From Gnetum montanum (taxonomy: Eukaryota; Streptophyta; Gnetopsida; Gnetales; Gnetaceae), in assembly GCA_015680685.1 (NCBI GenBank), contig MNCI01002086.1, positions 339,483-403,482 on the forward strand: a stretch of DNA of 64,000 nt. Reading direction: 5' to 3'. The translations under genes were made by a program, and so were the position numbers. Of this stretch, positions 49,485 through 61,399 are shown piece after piece. Each line of letters starts with the position of its first letter. Positions within the stretch are counted from its first letter, which is position 1. The notes beneath the pieces are model-generated. The model did no database searches. It was not told where the DNA came from and saw nothing but the letters and a program-made list of their open reading frames with translations.

Positions 49485-51305
49485 ATGGGAATCCATCGTG
49501 ATCTTTCCATGCCTCTAACGTTAGCAGGGCCACAGGGCAAGCTCGCGAGACAGTTGAACCCCAACATGATCAACTGGGGGTCGACCACAACTAGCACTAT
49601 AGCAGCCTTAGAAGCACCCCCAGACTGGCCCAAGCATCTGGTCCAAGCCCTAGACTTAGAGGCTGGGGATGTAACTGAGGACCCTCTCATCGAGACGTCC
49701 ATCACCATGTCAAAGGGGGAGGTGAAAACGTTAAGACGCAGCTCCCTCCTTGATACATAAACACATAAAAGCATAGCTAAGATTTTGCAAGACAACATCG
49801 ATGTCTTCGCATGGTCGTATAGCAACATGCCGGGTCTGGATCCGCGGCTGATTCAACACAACATCATCCTAGATCCATACATGAAGGCAGTCAAGCAGAA
49901 GGCTCACAAAGTTAAGCCAGAAATCGTACTAGCCATGAGGGATGAAATCACCAAGCTATACCAAGCAGGTTTCATCCATGCGGTTGACTATTTAGAGTGG
50001 GTATCCAACATCGTTGTGGTTTCAAAGAAAATGGAAGGAATACAGATCTGTATCAACTTTTGGGACTTGAATAAGGCAACGGTCAAGGACAACTTTCCAC
50101 TTCCAAGCATCGATAAGCTCATTGATTCCACGGTTGGCCATGCTCTACTATCCTTCATGGATGGTTTCTCCGGATACAACCAAATCTGCATTAACCTAGA
50201 GCACTAGCTGTCAACCACCTTCATGACCCCATGGGGGACCTTCTGCTATACCATGATGCCCTTTGGACTCAAGAATGCTGGAGCAACCTACCAGCGAGCC
50301 ATAACTTACATTTTCAGTGACTACATCATAGAAACTTTAAACAACTACATGGATGATATAACAGTCAAGTCCAAGGAGGCAGCTGATCACCCACGCAATC
50401 TCGGGGTAGTCCTCAAATGCTGCCAAATGTACGACTTATGCCTCAATCCTAAGAAATGCATCTTCGGGGTGAAAACTGGATGCATGTTAGGGTTTGTATT
50501 ATCGGAGGCTCGAATACAAATGGACCCTAAAAAAGTCAGGGCCATCATCAACCTAGCACCTCCCACAAACTTTAAGGAGTCATGTGGTTTGCAAGGTAGA
50601 GTGCAATTCATTCAAAGGTTTATAGCAAGGTTGATCGACAAGTTACACCCTATGCAAAATATTCTAAAGAAGGGGGTTAACTTTGAATGAACAACCCAAT
50701 GTCAACAAGCCTTCGATGACTTGAAGAAGGAACTCTCACAAATCCTGACTGTGCATCCACCACAAAGGGATAAACCCTTCTTTGTCTATGTTGCCACCTC
50801 CGACACATCTGTTGAGACATTGCTATGTCAGAAGCGAGACAACGGTTCTGAGATACCAGTGTATTATCTGAGTCATGCACTAATAGCGCATGAGGTGAAA
50901 TACAACGAAGTGGAGAGGAATTTCCTGGCCTTAGTGTTCACACTAAAAAAGTGGCGGCATTACCTGTTCTGTAGTACAACCAACATCATTTGCAAAAGAA
51001 ATATACTCTGGGCTATCACTAACAACTTATATGAAAGTAGCAAGATAGCCCGATGGAAGGCAATAACTATGAAGTTCGATTTACGCTATGTAAGTCAATC
51101 GTTGACAAAGGGTCAAGCCATAGTGACCCAACTCATAGCCTCACCAATCGACGACCAAGCAACCATAGACCCCAAATTCTCGAACAAATATGTTAGCAAT
51201 GTCCACATCGTTCCGTCACATTTTGAAGCCACCTTACATTTTGATGGTGCCTCAACCATGCGAGGAAGTAGCGCCACTACCATAATCACATTCCCCTCTG
51301 GGTAA
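49485..51305 (+). pseudogene. Reverse transcriptase and RNase H of the giant element
   Basis: One frame with only a few stops. Reverse transcriptase motifs: HKVKPEIVLAMRDEITKLY, SFMDGFSGYNQI (first catalytic Asp), MPFGLKNAGATYQRA, and NYMDDITVKS (YMDD-type catalytic pair). RNase H: FFVYVATSDTSVETLLCQ, PVYYLSHAL, YNEVERNFLALVF and WRHYL. The N-terminal part (49,485-49,760) is the linker after the repeat block. Typical Ty3/gypsy. Confidence 0.9.
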
Positions 51306-51580
51306 ATGAATCCATTCGCTTATCGATTTGCTTTCCCTTGTACCAACAATATGGCAAAATACAAGGGGCTACTCAGAGGCCTCTTAACTGCTCGAGCATT
51401 GCACATACAACACCTGGCAATCTGAGGAGATTCAAAACTAGTCATGAATCAAATTACTGAGGTCTATGCTTGCACAGCTACGCACCTGCAACCCTACTGC
51501 AAGCTAGCAAAAGTCCTGCTTAAGCAATTTGCAACCATAGATGTGCAACATGTGTCACGCAATGAGAAAACCATGTAGAT
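51226..51580 (+). pseudogene. Second (archaeal-type) RNase H domain
   Basis: After the first RNase H: LHFDGASTMRGSSATTIITF, then CTNNMAKYKGLLRGL, GDSKLVMNQI and LQPYCKLAKVLLKQF. This is the pattern of the extra RNase H carried by Tat-lineage elements, with the Asp of FDGA, Glu replaced by Lys at the AEYEAL-type position, and Asp of GDS. A stop at 51,303 and a frame change downstream break it from integrase. Confidence 0.8.
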
Positions 51581-51879
51581 GCCTTAGCTACCCTTGCGTT
51601 AAACATTCCATCACATTCCTAGGAAAACCTACCAACCTCAATTATAGAATGCACATAGCCTATCACTTAGGCGGAACACGTATTATTTGTCAGTGCTGCA
51701 GATACCCAGGAGTGGTATGCCAACGTTAAAACTTATCTATAGCACGGAGAATCCCCAGGTGGATTGACATCTACCCAGAGAGATGCAATCCATAAGCGTG
51801 CCTGGTAGTACGTGCTCATGGGAAATGACTCCCTGTGGTGATGCTCCTACGATGGGATATTACTAGCATGTGTGGGTGG

Positions 51880-52960
51880 TGAGCAAGCACATAAGGTAGT
51901 TAATAAAGTACATGAGGGGCTGTGTGGTGGACACATAGCACCCAGGGCTATGGTTGCCAAAATTAGACGCCTAGGGTACTACTATCCCCACATGGAACGT
52001 GATTGCCTATCGAAAGTCAAGACATGTGACACATGCTAGAGATACACAAATCTCATACACGTATCACCTATAGACCTACATCCAACACAAGTTATGTGGC
52101 CCTTCCAACAATGGGGACTAGACCTCATAGGGCCTATCATGCGTAAGTCGTCCACAGGGCATAGCTTCATTATCACTACCACAAAGTATTTTACCAAGTG
52201 GATGGAAGCTATTCCCCTGAGGAAAATGACATCTCAGCAAATCTACCATTTCATCCTCGATAACATCGTAACAAGGTTTGGGATTCCAATGACTATTGTG
52301 ATTAACAATGAACCACAGTTCAGCAGTACAGAAACCTGAATCTTTTGTAGCAATCTAGGAATTAAACAATCATTTTCTTCCCCTTATTATCTGTAGGTGA
52401 ACAGGAAGGAAGAGGCTACAAATAAGGCCATCATCAACTTGCTGAAGCGGATGCTTAACAACAGCAAGAGGTGGTGGCACGAGCAAATCCTCTACATCCT
52501 CTGGGCCTAGAAAATGACGTGTAGAATTGCAACAAGTAAGACCCCTTATAGTCTTGTTTACAGATTTGAATCTGTATTACCTCTTGAGTTATAGGTACCA
52601 TCACTCCGGATGATCCTCACGGATGTCATGAGCGAAGCCCAGAACAACAAGTCATGAACCATTGACCTTAACTCAGTGGAGGAGGAGCGCGTGCAAACGC
52701 TGAGATGAATCGAGCACTACCAAAGTAAGCAATAGCAGAAGCACTGTGCAGACCTACATCGACGGCCAGTGTAGAAGGGAGACCTCATCCTCAAGGCCGT
52801 CCGTGAGCACGTGAGAAAATTCTCAGCCAATTGAGAAGGTCCTTACGTGGTCACTAAAGCCTTTGGAAATGGAGCCTTCAAGTTGGCGGACATGGATGAC
52901 AATGAGTTTGCAAACCCAGTGAATCACTCGTATCTCAAGCCATACTACGTCTGCTGCACA
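51880..52960 (+). pseudogene. Integrase of the giant element
   Basis: Zinc-binding HHCC domain: VHEGLCGGHIAPRAMVAKIR, GYYYPHMERDC, VKTCDTC (51,907-52,036). Core: WGLDLIGPI (catalytic Asp), VINNEPQF (second Asp now Asn), and downstream KAIINLLKRML. The C-terminal part has GDLILKAV, FSAN and GPYVVTKAFGNGAFKLADMD, ending near HSYLKPYYV. Several TAG/TGA stops fall at expected Trp or Gln positions. Confidence 0.85.
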
Positions 52961-53029
52961 ATGGCAACAACAAGCACCGTCCACTACAACGATAAACTGG
53001 CAATCGCACCAAGCAGCGTCTGCAATGAC

Positions 53030-53225
53030 GATAAACTAGTGGCATCGAGCAGTATCTGCTACGATATTAAACTGGCAGCAACCGTTTGCTATGATGTAAA
53101 ACTGGCACTGCTAGTCGACTATGACTATAAACTGGCATGGCTCATCCGCTATGATATTAAACTGGAATGTACGGTCCGTTGGGATCTTAAACCAGCACAT
53201 GGTCTACCAAGACCTTAAACTAGGT
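53030..53225. repeat. Iterated TAYGATATTAAACTGGCA block 3
   Basis: Seven copies of a word ending TAAACTRGCA, every 30-40 bases, directly after integrase. It is akin to blocks 1 and 2. 53,226-54,228 has no recognisable coding sequence. Confidence 0.75.
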
Positions 53226-54228
53226 TCACGTCACATCCTGAGCGTGCATCTATGCCAAGTACGTATTAGACAAGCATGCATGATGTTGACATATGGGTGG
53301 GATGTCATAGCTCCAGAACATAGTTGACGATGCAATGAGAACGTAGTCTGGGACATATGTGATGCTGCCACCCTTGGCATCATGATGACCCTCCAAAGAT
53401 GCTGTATGGAATTATACTGGCCCTCTGAACCTATCGTTGCCACGACCCACAACCTTGACGGTAGTTCCTGGGCTAGTTCTCACAGTTGGAGTTCCAGCAG
53501 TATTATGGCCCAGCCACAATATTGTAACTCTCCAAACCCTCCTAATGCCTCGGCTCGCATGATGTTTAGCTATGTGGTAGCTGTTCCCTTAGCTAAATTG
53601 AGAACGTGCACCCTTGGTAGGGATTCCAAGGCATCTACACTCACAGCACCTCTGAGTGCCTTCAAGGTCAGCTCCTCCACGCTGGAGCTACCAAGGCCAC
53701 TGCTGGCCTTTCTACTTTGGACATCGCATACTAGCGACGATGCCCAATAGTTTCAACAATGCCAACAGCTAGCAAGACCTTTGCCCCTACAGGCACGGCA
53801 TGTGACAACAGCAAATGCTACCAAGTCGCAAAGTCAGTGCCTCTACTAGCTTAGCTACTTTAGAGTGCAAATTCCATGATGTGCGTAACACAACTCGATG
53901 TATGGAAGGAATTTGTAGGTAGGTCAAAACACTTCATGGATGTAACGCAACTCATCCTATGAAGGAAACACCTATCCTACAAGGGGTTGAAGAACAGTGC
54001 CAGTCAAAGATGAAAATGCGAATGAGTCCCTCATGAGCATTCCGACGAGGGACTCTGCTAAACATCATCTTTGCTCTCTACCTTAACCTCTAAAAAACTA
54101 ATGCAACACTCTCAAGTGTGGCCAAGTGACATCTCAACACTCACCAAGCGACAATCTTAGCATTTTTCCTATTGCGGTGTTTTGTATTCTTTGTCAACGT
54201 CTATCGAGCCCATACTCTAGATGTCGAC

Positions 54229-54240
54229 AAAGAGGGGCCA
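54229..54240 (+). other. Polypurine tract of the giant element
   Basis: AAAGAGGGGCCA directly before the 3' LTR, in the position where plus-strand synthesis is primed. Confidence 0.7.
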
Positions 54241-54241
54241 A

Positions 54242-55821
54242 TGAAACACCCTAAAAAATTCGAAGTCATTCTTACTTCACCAGGCCTTGCAATTCACCCA
54301 GCACCATGGCAGTTCTTCGGGAGGAGAACGCTTTGAATTCAGGCCAACAATTCGGCAAATTTTCTACTTTGGGTGTAAACAGGCTCTACAAGTCATCTTA
54401 CCTGTCCACCTAAGTAGCCTGCCCAGCTGATAGCCTACTCAGAAATGGTGTGCAAAGTTGGCAGCAACATTGTAGATGCATGAAATAGTTTGGCAAGTTT
54501 TCTAAGTCATGAAGTCTACTACGCTACGCTACACCTCTCTATGTAGCGTAGCAAGCTTTAGAAGATGATTGCAGAACAAAGTGCGACATCACGCTATGCT
54601 ACGTAACGTACCATAGCATGATAACAACTTTATAGCTAGTCCCTTCACCCAAATTTAAGTCCTCAGAATGTCCCTTTCCATCAGGAAGCAACGAACCATG
54701 TTTACTGCTATGCTACGCTAAGCTACAAGGCGCAATGAGGTGCAGTAATCCTGTGGAAGAGACAGAAGGCAGCTCAAAGGGAAAAATTAGCAAGTTTGCA
54801 AGTCTCGCCGAAGTAAAGTTTGCAAATCAACAAATTTTTTGAGACTAAGACCAGTCGCTACGCTACGTAGCGTAGCATAGCGTAGCAAGCATGCAACACA
54901 CATGTAGTGGAACAGACAACAAGATGCTACACTATGCCAAGCATGCTATGCTACAAAGCACAATAGGGCATGCAGGTGGTTGCACGACATTAATGCACTT
55001 CACCTAATTGGACCATTGGCACATGTCTCCAGACGCTGATGGTGCAATTACGGTGTGGTAGGCTCATAGTTACGGCATAACATGCTTGCATTACAACGGT
55101 TTTGCAGGTCCAATGGTCATACATGGCACATGTGGCGCCAGCAAGTCAACATGGGCTCGAGGCACGTGGCATCCAAACCGCCCCTTTCGCATGCCCTTTA
55201 GCCCTATAAATACCCTAATGAGTAGCGCTCAAAGGGTTGGACTATCTCTAGAGGTTCAAAAAAGTAAGCATCATAACATCAAGCACTGAGCATTGTAAGC
55301 TTTCTGTTTGAAACTGCAAACAGTTAGGATCTTTAGCTGGCATTTTGTTCTGTCTCCCTTTCTACCACCTTGGTAGAATCTCTGCATTGTTAGCACCTAA
55401 GGCCTTGCCCAAGCAAATAACCTGTTTTGCTCTACACATCTTGGTTACTCTCAGGATCTCTACACTCCGCCACACTGTGCAACCGACTGTATCCATTGAC
55501 TGAGCAAGCTTGTAGCTTCAGAGTGGTGCATTTTTCTAAATTTATTTTACCTTGTTTCCTACTTATTGTTTTATTTTTACACTATTTTTTTGCTTTATTT
55601 ACTCTGAAGCATTATTTCACATTTTCGTCCCCATTTTCAAAACCATATGTTGCAAAAGGCTATATAGATGCCAATTAAGTCCTTGTCTAATCGACCATAC
55701 CATTTAGGGTGCCCCATATCTGCACACACCCACCACGGCCCTCCCGTGGGTACGGGGTCGAAACTGTCATGACTGCCAACCCCTCAGTGTTTTCCAGCCA
55801 CTGACATTTTCCATCGCTACA
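54242..55821 (+). repeat. 3' LTR of the giant element
   Basis: 1,580 bp. TATA box at 55,205-55,212. It contains a perfect 20-base palindrome GCTACGCTACGTAGCGTAGC at 54,857-54,876. Confidence 0.9.
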
Positions 55822-55983
55822 CCTGGGGTAGCTACCGCATGCCTACCAACTTCTAGCTATGGCTCTAGCCATGTGCTTTCTTACCACTAATTGCAGCTCT
55901 TGTCATGTGCTTGCAACATCTATGGGTTGCTGTTGCACTTTGGTCCTAACGTCTATGCTCTACCATTGCCTGTCAACCTTGGG

Positions 55984-57460
55984 AGTGAGGAAGGGTACCC
56001 TTATGCCCAACCATAGGAATCATGAAGTGTTCACACGTGATCCGATTGAATTCTGTGAAGTTTATGTCTTCCTGTATACTAGTCTTCTAGAAAGTGCACT
56101 TTCCTCTAATAGTCATTCGTTGTCTTCTCAATTACACTTGTGATGCACATGGTATGGTTAAGTGTAATTGAGGCATATGATTTTTATTATTTTATGTTTT
56201 ATTCCCTTGGTGCTTAAAATAGAGAATTGAAGTATTTTAATAACTAATTTAATTTAACTAATTTAACTAATCTCTAACTAGTCCTAACATAAGCATCTAG
56301 TCCCACTTTTTGTACACATCCTAAAACCATGTATCCATTGTTAGGTTACCAAGAATTATGCTACTCAATGAATCAAGTAATAACACTACCAGGATTACCA
56401 AGTGAATACATGTTTATGCTCAAAGCAGTCGTACTTATGTGCTTAATCTATTTAGCTTAATTAATTAACTCATTGCTTGAAGTAAAATTTAGCTTAATTA
56501 CTTACATAATTAATTGAAATAAGAAATGCATAAATGAATCATTAATCTATTCTAAATGCTACAAGGTTTGATCAAAAGGCTCATGTTTATTGCTGTTGAC
56601 ACTGGTGTGGTTTAGGTACAATAGTGCTTGAATAAAGATTTGTACACTTTTTTACTCTTGCTGCAGGCACTTAGAGGAATATTCTAACTCTCAAATGGAA
56701 ACACTGTAAGAGCTCTACTACAAATATGACATTGACTCATAAAAATGGCTGTGATCATGTATTTATAGATTTTATTGCTGGGCTGTGTCGATGAGGCCTT
56801 ATAGATGTAGCAAATGCTATGTTGACGTAGCCTCATTGACAAGGCAACACCAAGTAAATGGGGTCCCATCAATGAGGCCATGTCAATGTTAATGAGGGTC
56901 TATTGATGTGACACTTTGACACTCATCATATTCCCATGACTGAATGAAAACTCATCCTTGAGTTCCTTTACAAAATTTGAAAGGTATGGAATTATGACTA
57001 ACTCTTAACATAACAAACTAACATAACAAAACTAAGTGCCCGAGTGTAAAAATCAACACATTAAAATAATTATGGTGTTCATGACACAAAATTGAACACC
57101 ATGACATGATAACTAAAAACTGGACAACACTTCCTCTAATGGCATGAAGGTAGTTGAGAAGATTAGACAATCCCAGGTGGTGGAGGTTCCTAAGGTTTTG
57201 AAGAACCTTCGCTAGCTTCAGGCACATGTGGTGGTTGAGGCAACTATGACTGCAACCTCTGCTAAAAGGTGAAAGAAATTCAGTAATAACTTCATCTTCT
57301 TCTCCTCATAACTCTAGGGTTCATTCACAATCCACATGGCATTGCCAATGTGGCTTGGAATGGGAATATTCCATAGACATGGAATTATTGAGAATAACTC
57401 CTTAACATTGACAAACCAAGCAACAAACTGTTTATGTTTGACATCAAATGCCTTTACTAC
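55984..57460 (-). mobile_element. 3' LTR and 3' internal end of a minus-strand family-B element, interrupted
   Basis: LTR about 55,984-56,928 (start worn, end CACTCATCA), then the polypurine-like GTCATGGGAATA read on minus. The internal part 56,929-57,460 ends in a coding fragment, minus 57,300-57,450 (FVNVKELFSIIPCLWNIPIP). That fragment matches the C-terminal end of the coiled-coil ORF at 32,455-35,182. At 57,461 another family-B LTR begins, so the rest was displaced by an insertion. Confidence 0.65.
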
Positions 57461-58423
57461 TGATGAGTGGTAGGGTACCCCTACACTCAACCATACGAAA
57501 CAAGTGTAGTACGCATGATCTGGTCGAACTCCGTAGACTAAATGCCTAAATGCCCCATGGAACACTTGGGGTTAATCATTCATTGTCTTCCCAGACTTAC
57601 TTGTTGTTGTCACGGTGTATGGTTAAGTAAGTCCGAGGTATATGATTTTTATGATCTTTTCTAGTTTTTATCCAATGCTAATAGCGAAGGGTTGAGAAAT
57701 CTAACTAACTCTAACTAAGGACCTAAGTCTAAATTAACTAGCGTCAACATCCATTCCCACTTACCGTACACACCTTGAACTATGCAACTGTGGCTACTAA
57801 ACGCTAATCATTACTGGGATCACCACATGTAATGCACATGCTAGAAGTGGTCATATTGAGGCACTTAACTAGCCTAAATGTGATGAACAGTCAATTCCTT
57901 GACTAGCCATACACACCCATAGATGCTCATAATCAAGTCGTACTCATCCCATATTCTAGGAGTTGAGGGTGAGGGAGACTAATCGCGATGAGTAGCTGAT
58001 TCCTTGGTTAGCTGTACATGTTCATCAATGCTCGTAACCAAGTCGTACTCATGCCGTTCTAATGCAGGTAATAAATAACAAGTAAGAAATAACATGAAAT
58101 AAACCTATTCCATGCACTGCAAGGTTTATCCACAAAGCTCGTCTTTATTGCCGTACACAACTTGCATTCAGGTATAAAGCTGCTCGAATAAAGATCTATT
58201 CACTTGGGGACTACTACTGCGAGCACATGGAAAATATTCTATTTCTGGAGTGATCAAATTGCCAGATTTTTTCTACTTTAAGCCTAGGATGAGAAATGAG
58301 GGGAGTGCCACCTCTTATTTATAGATTTGGCGACGGACCGCGATATCGTGTACGCGATATCGTAGGGGACGATGCAATATTGCGTACGCGATATCGTAGC
58401 CCATGGGATATCGCGTCTCATCA

Positions 58424-60394
58424 TACCCCCATGATTGAATGAAAACTCATCCTGGAGTTCCTTACAATAATATCGGCAAGGTATGGAATTATTGAGGGAA
58501 ATGGAATTAATGGAATGACATGTGAACGGATCATTATTACAAGACTTGACAAAACTGGTATTCATGACAACAAAGGTAAACACCTTATTATAATGACATC
58601 AGGCCTTAGTTGGCAACTGAGAGAAAGAGAGAGAGAAAGAAGTGTTGTTGCTGCCAATGCCAAGATTGCACCTTCATTTTCCATTCATAAGTATGCCATC
58701 GATCTTGCTCCTTGCATAGGTGCTTCAGCGCTGTCCCATTCCAAGTGTTTTCTCTAGCTCCAAATCCGATCCATTGTTTGTATGATCGCCATCTGCACAC
58801 ACAACATAATCTTAATTAGCAAGGGTAAATGAATCTCAATGTAGTTGATACCTTGCTGCAGTGTAAGTCCATTGGCTAGGTTGTGGTATGGCTGATATGG
58901 ATCTGGGAATATGTATTAATGATGACTACCAAAGGTGTAGGGGTTAGGAAGAAAATCAAAAATTTTGGGGCTGGGAGAAAATCGAAAAAATCAGGCCCCG
59001 TACCCCCATGACTAATTGTGAACCTCTGGTAGCATTAGAATGGAAAAGGAAAAAGAGTAAGAAAGGGAGATAAAAAGGGACAACTATGGCATCGATGAAA
59101 TGGATGTCAAGATGGTAATGAAAAAAATAAAATTAAGTGCAAAATGTTAAGGGAAAGAATTTAACTAATGCTCCAAAGAGGAATGTCAGTGGGTCCTCCC
59201 CAAAGCAGGCTCATGCACTTAGTGCCCTGACAAACCCACATTCAAAGAGTCCGTAGGCGCTGGGAATGTCATTTGGAACGAGGGTTAAAGTCTTAACCAA
59301 AAGCGTTTACCAAAAATAAAACAATGCATCAACCAAAATATATACACTAATGATACAACCGGCAATGAGGTGAACAATGGAGAGAAGGATGGAGAGAAGA
59401 GAATGGAATGGAATCCCAAGAACAAGGTGGTGTACAGCCCCTTATGTGTTGCATGATTAATGTGACTTGGCAAGTCTCATTCCAACTCGAGCCTCAAACC
59501 AACCACTTCCAGTGACTTCGCATCAATGCATTAAGCTAAACCATCCACTTGGATAACAAGAATGCATCTTCAAAGAGCCACCACCAGTCCAACGAAACAA
59601 AGGAGAGAATGGGAAGCGAGAAGGGCCTTAGTTAGAGGGAACACTTTTGGTTCCATAACCAATGCCTGTAGCCCAAATTTTATTTCTTCTTAGGGGTGTG
59701 CTTTGAATTCTCAAATTTTTTTTTGTGTTTTGTGTTTTTATGCGTGAGAACCACACCATGCAAAGACTTCTTATTTTGATTGTCTCAGCTTCCGAAAGTT
59801 GGGGAACATCGGAATGGCAAGGAAACTCAAGAAGAAAACATCCAAGCATCCAAGAGAATGACCAACACAAAAGCATCAAGTTGCCTTGAAGTCACACCCT
59901 TTGCAATCCTTGAGTCCTTCCTTAGTTTGAGAAATGCCCAGTCACCAATTCATTTAAGTTCTTATTAAGAAGGGGACTGTACATTTCCAAGCAAAGAGAA
60001 ACCATAGAAATTGGTGGATGGATGGATGAAGTGACCTCATTGCCTGCCATATCAAAAGAAACATACCTTAGTATCAACATTGTGACTTAAAGGTAAAAAC
60101 CAAACATTAGCAATCAATATGAAAATAGTTCATACCATCATTTCGAACACTTCTTATGGGACAAACTTACAAGGTGGATCACACACACACACACACACAC
60201 AAAATAGAAAAGTATAACGATGTTGTAAAAAAAAAACTAGAAAAGTTAAAGAAAATTGTAAAACAAATACTTGAAAAAGTTAAATAACTTTGTAAAAAAA
60301 AAATTAGAAAAGTTAAAGAAATTTGTAAAACAAAAATATGTAAAACAAAAATGTGTAAAACAAAAACATAAAAAGAACTGAGGGCCCCATATGA
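58424..60394. other. Noncoding 3' interior of the family-B element
   Basis: No coding signal. A GAGA run lies at 58,620-58,640. An AC microsatellite (60,181-60,200) and an A-rich array of GTAAAACAAAAA/AGAAAAGTTAAAGAAA units (60,228-60,370) stand before the protease end. Reverse transcriptase and integrase would be expected here in a complete Athila element. Confidence 0.5.
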
Positions 60395-61399
60395 TTAGCA
60401 TAGGTGGCCATCTCCCCCATGATTGAGTTGTAAGGGAGAGATCCAAAATAATGAACATCTGTTTAAATTTCTTAGAAGTGCCCAACTTCTCGCAATTGAT
60501 GATCTTAGATTAAGGGATGGAAGTTGGCGATGCTCATATTCCAATGTGTCTATGCCTTCGTTGTTGGCATGGGTTTCCTCAGTTCGTTCCATGCATATTT
60601 TTCTGCTCCTTCTAGTAACTGTCAACCATGGGATGTCTACTACTTCTTGTGTGGTTGCTACATATAGGCATCTTTGTTGCAAAGTTTCAGGGGCACACCT
60701 GTTACATGGAGGCATTTCCTCCATGTCATCACTCGATGAATCACTGTATGTGATGCATGGAACTTTCCTCTTCTTAATCTTTCCACATATGTTTATCTTA
60801 GAGATTTCCAAGGAAAGATTGTGGATCCTAAGGCAAGCGTCTACTGTACTTAGCCATGTCCTTCCCATTATAATTGGGAAGTCCCCTTTGTTGTTGTTCA
60901 CTTCAATCACCAGAAAATAAGCCGGGTAAGACCAACCACACATAGTGGTAATGATGTCCTCCACCAATCACAAGGGAATGGTGATGGACTGGTCTGCCAG
61001 CTCTAGTTGAATGTTGCTCTTCTTAAGTTGGGGTAGATTCCAGGCATGATACATCTCTCATGAAATTAAGTAAACTCCGGAACCTGAGTTAAGAAGAGCC
61101 CTATGTGGTTCATTTCCGGTGATTTGCAAATAGATTAAGGGACTCCCAGGGTCATTTAGTTTCCTGGGAAGGTGGCCTACCTTGATCCAGTTAGTTACCG
61201 TATGCGTTAACATAACCATATGCGTTAAGCTTTGATTTTGCACGGAAGGGTGCTCCGAAGTGTTAGATGGTGGAGGAGTGTTCATGGCCTCAACCGCTTG
61301 TTGTTGCAAGAGTTTGTCTGGGCTTTTGGTTTTGAGGTAAGGTCTTCTCATTTTACAATTATCAGAACTAGCAGTAGGTTGGATATTTACAACTCTCAC
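60395..61399 (-). pseudogene. Protease of the family-B element
   Basis: Retropepsin-like domain in one frame. Active-site loop HRALLNSGSGVYLI, where Asn replaces the catalytic Asp. Then QLELADQSITIPL, PAYFLVIEVN and PIIMGRTWLSTVDA. A Ser/Asp-rich tail follows. One stop lies in the middle. The catalytic change fits the G-to-A transitions seen elsewhere. Confidence 0.75.

Larger units (their letters stand above)
36424..55821 (+). mobile_element. Giant Tat-type Ty3/gypsy LTR retrotransposon (family T), 19.4 kb, complete
   Basis: Two LTRs (36,424-37,990 and 54,242-55,821) start TGAAAC and end CGCTACA. A perfect 5-bp target duplication CCTGG flanks them (36,419-36,423 and 55,822-55,826). Order on plus: LTR, primer site, leader repeats, gag-protease in one frame, repeat block, antisense gene (minus strand, split by a nested LTR), repeat block, reverse transcriptase, RNase H, second RNase H, integrase, repeat block, polypurine tract, LTR. 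Gypsy order (integrase last) plus a second, archaeal-type RNase H marks the Tat lineage. All ORFs carry stops, so this copy cannot move by itself. Confidence 0.92.
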
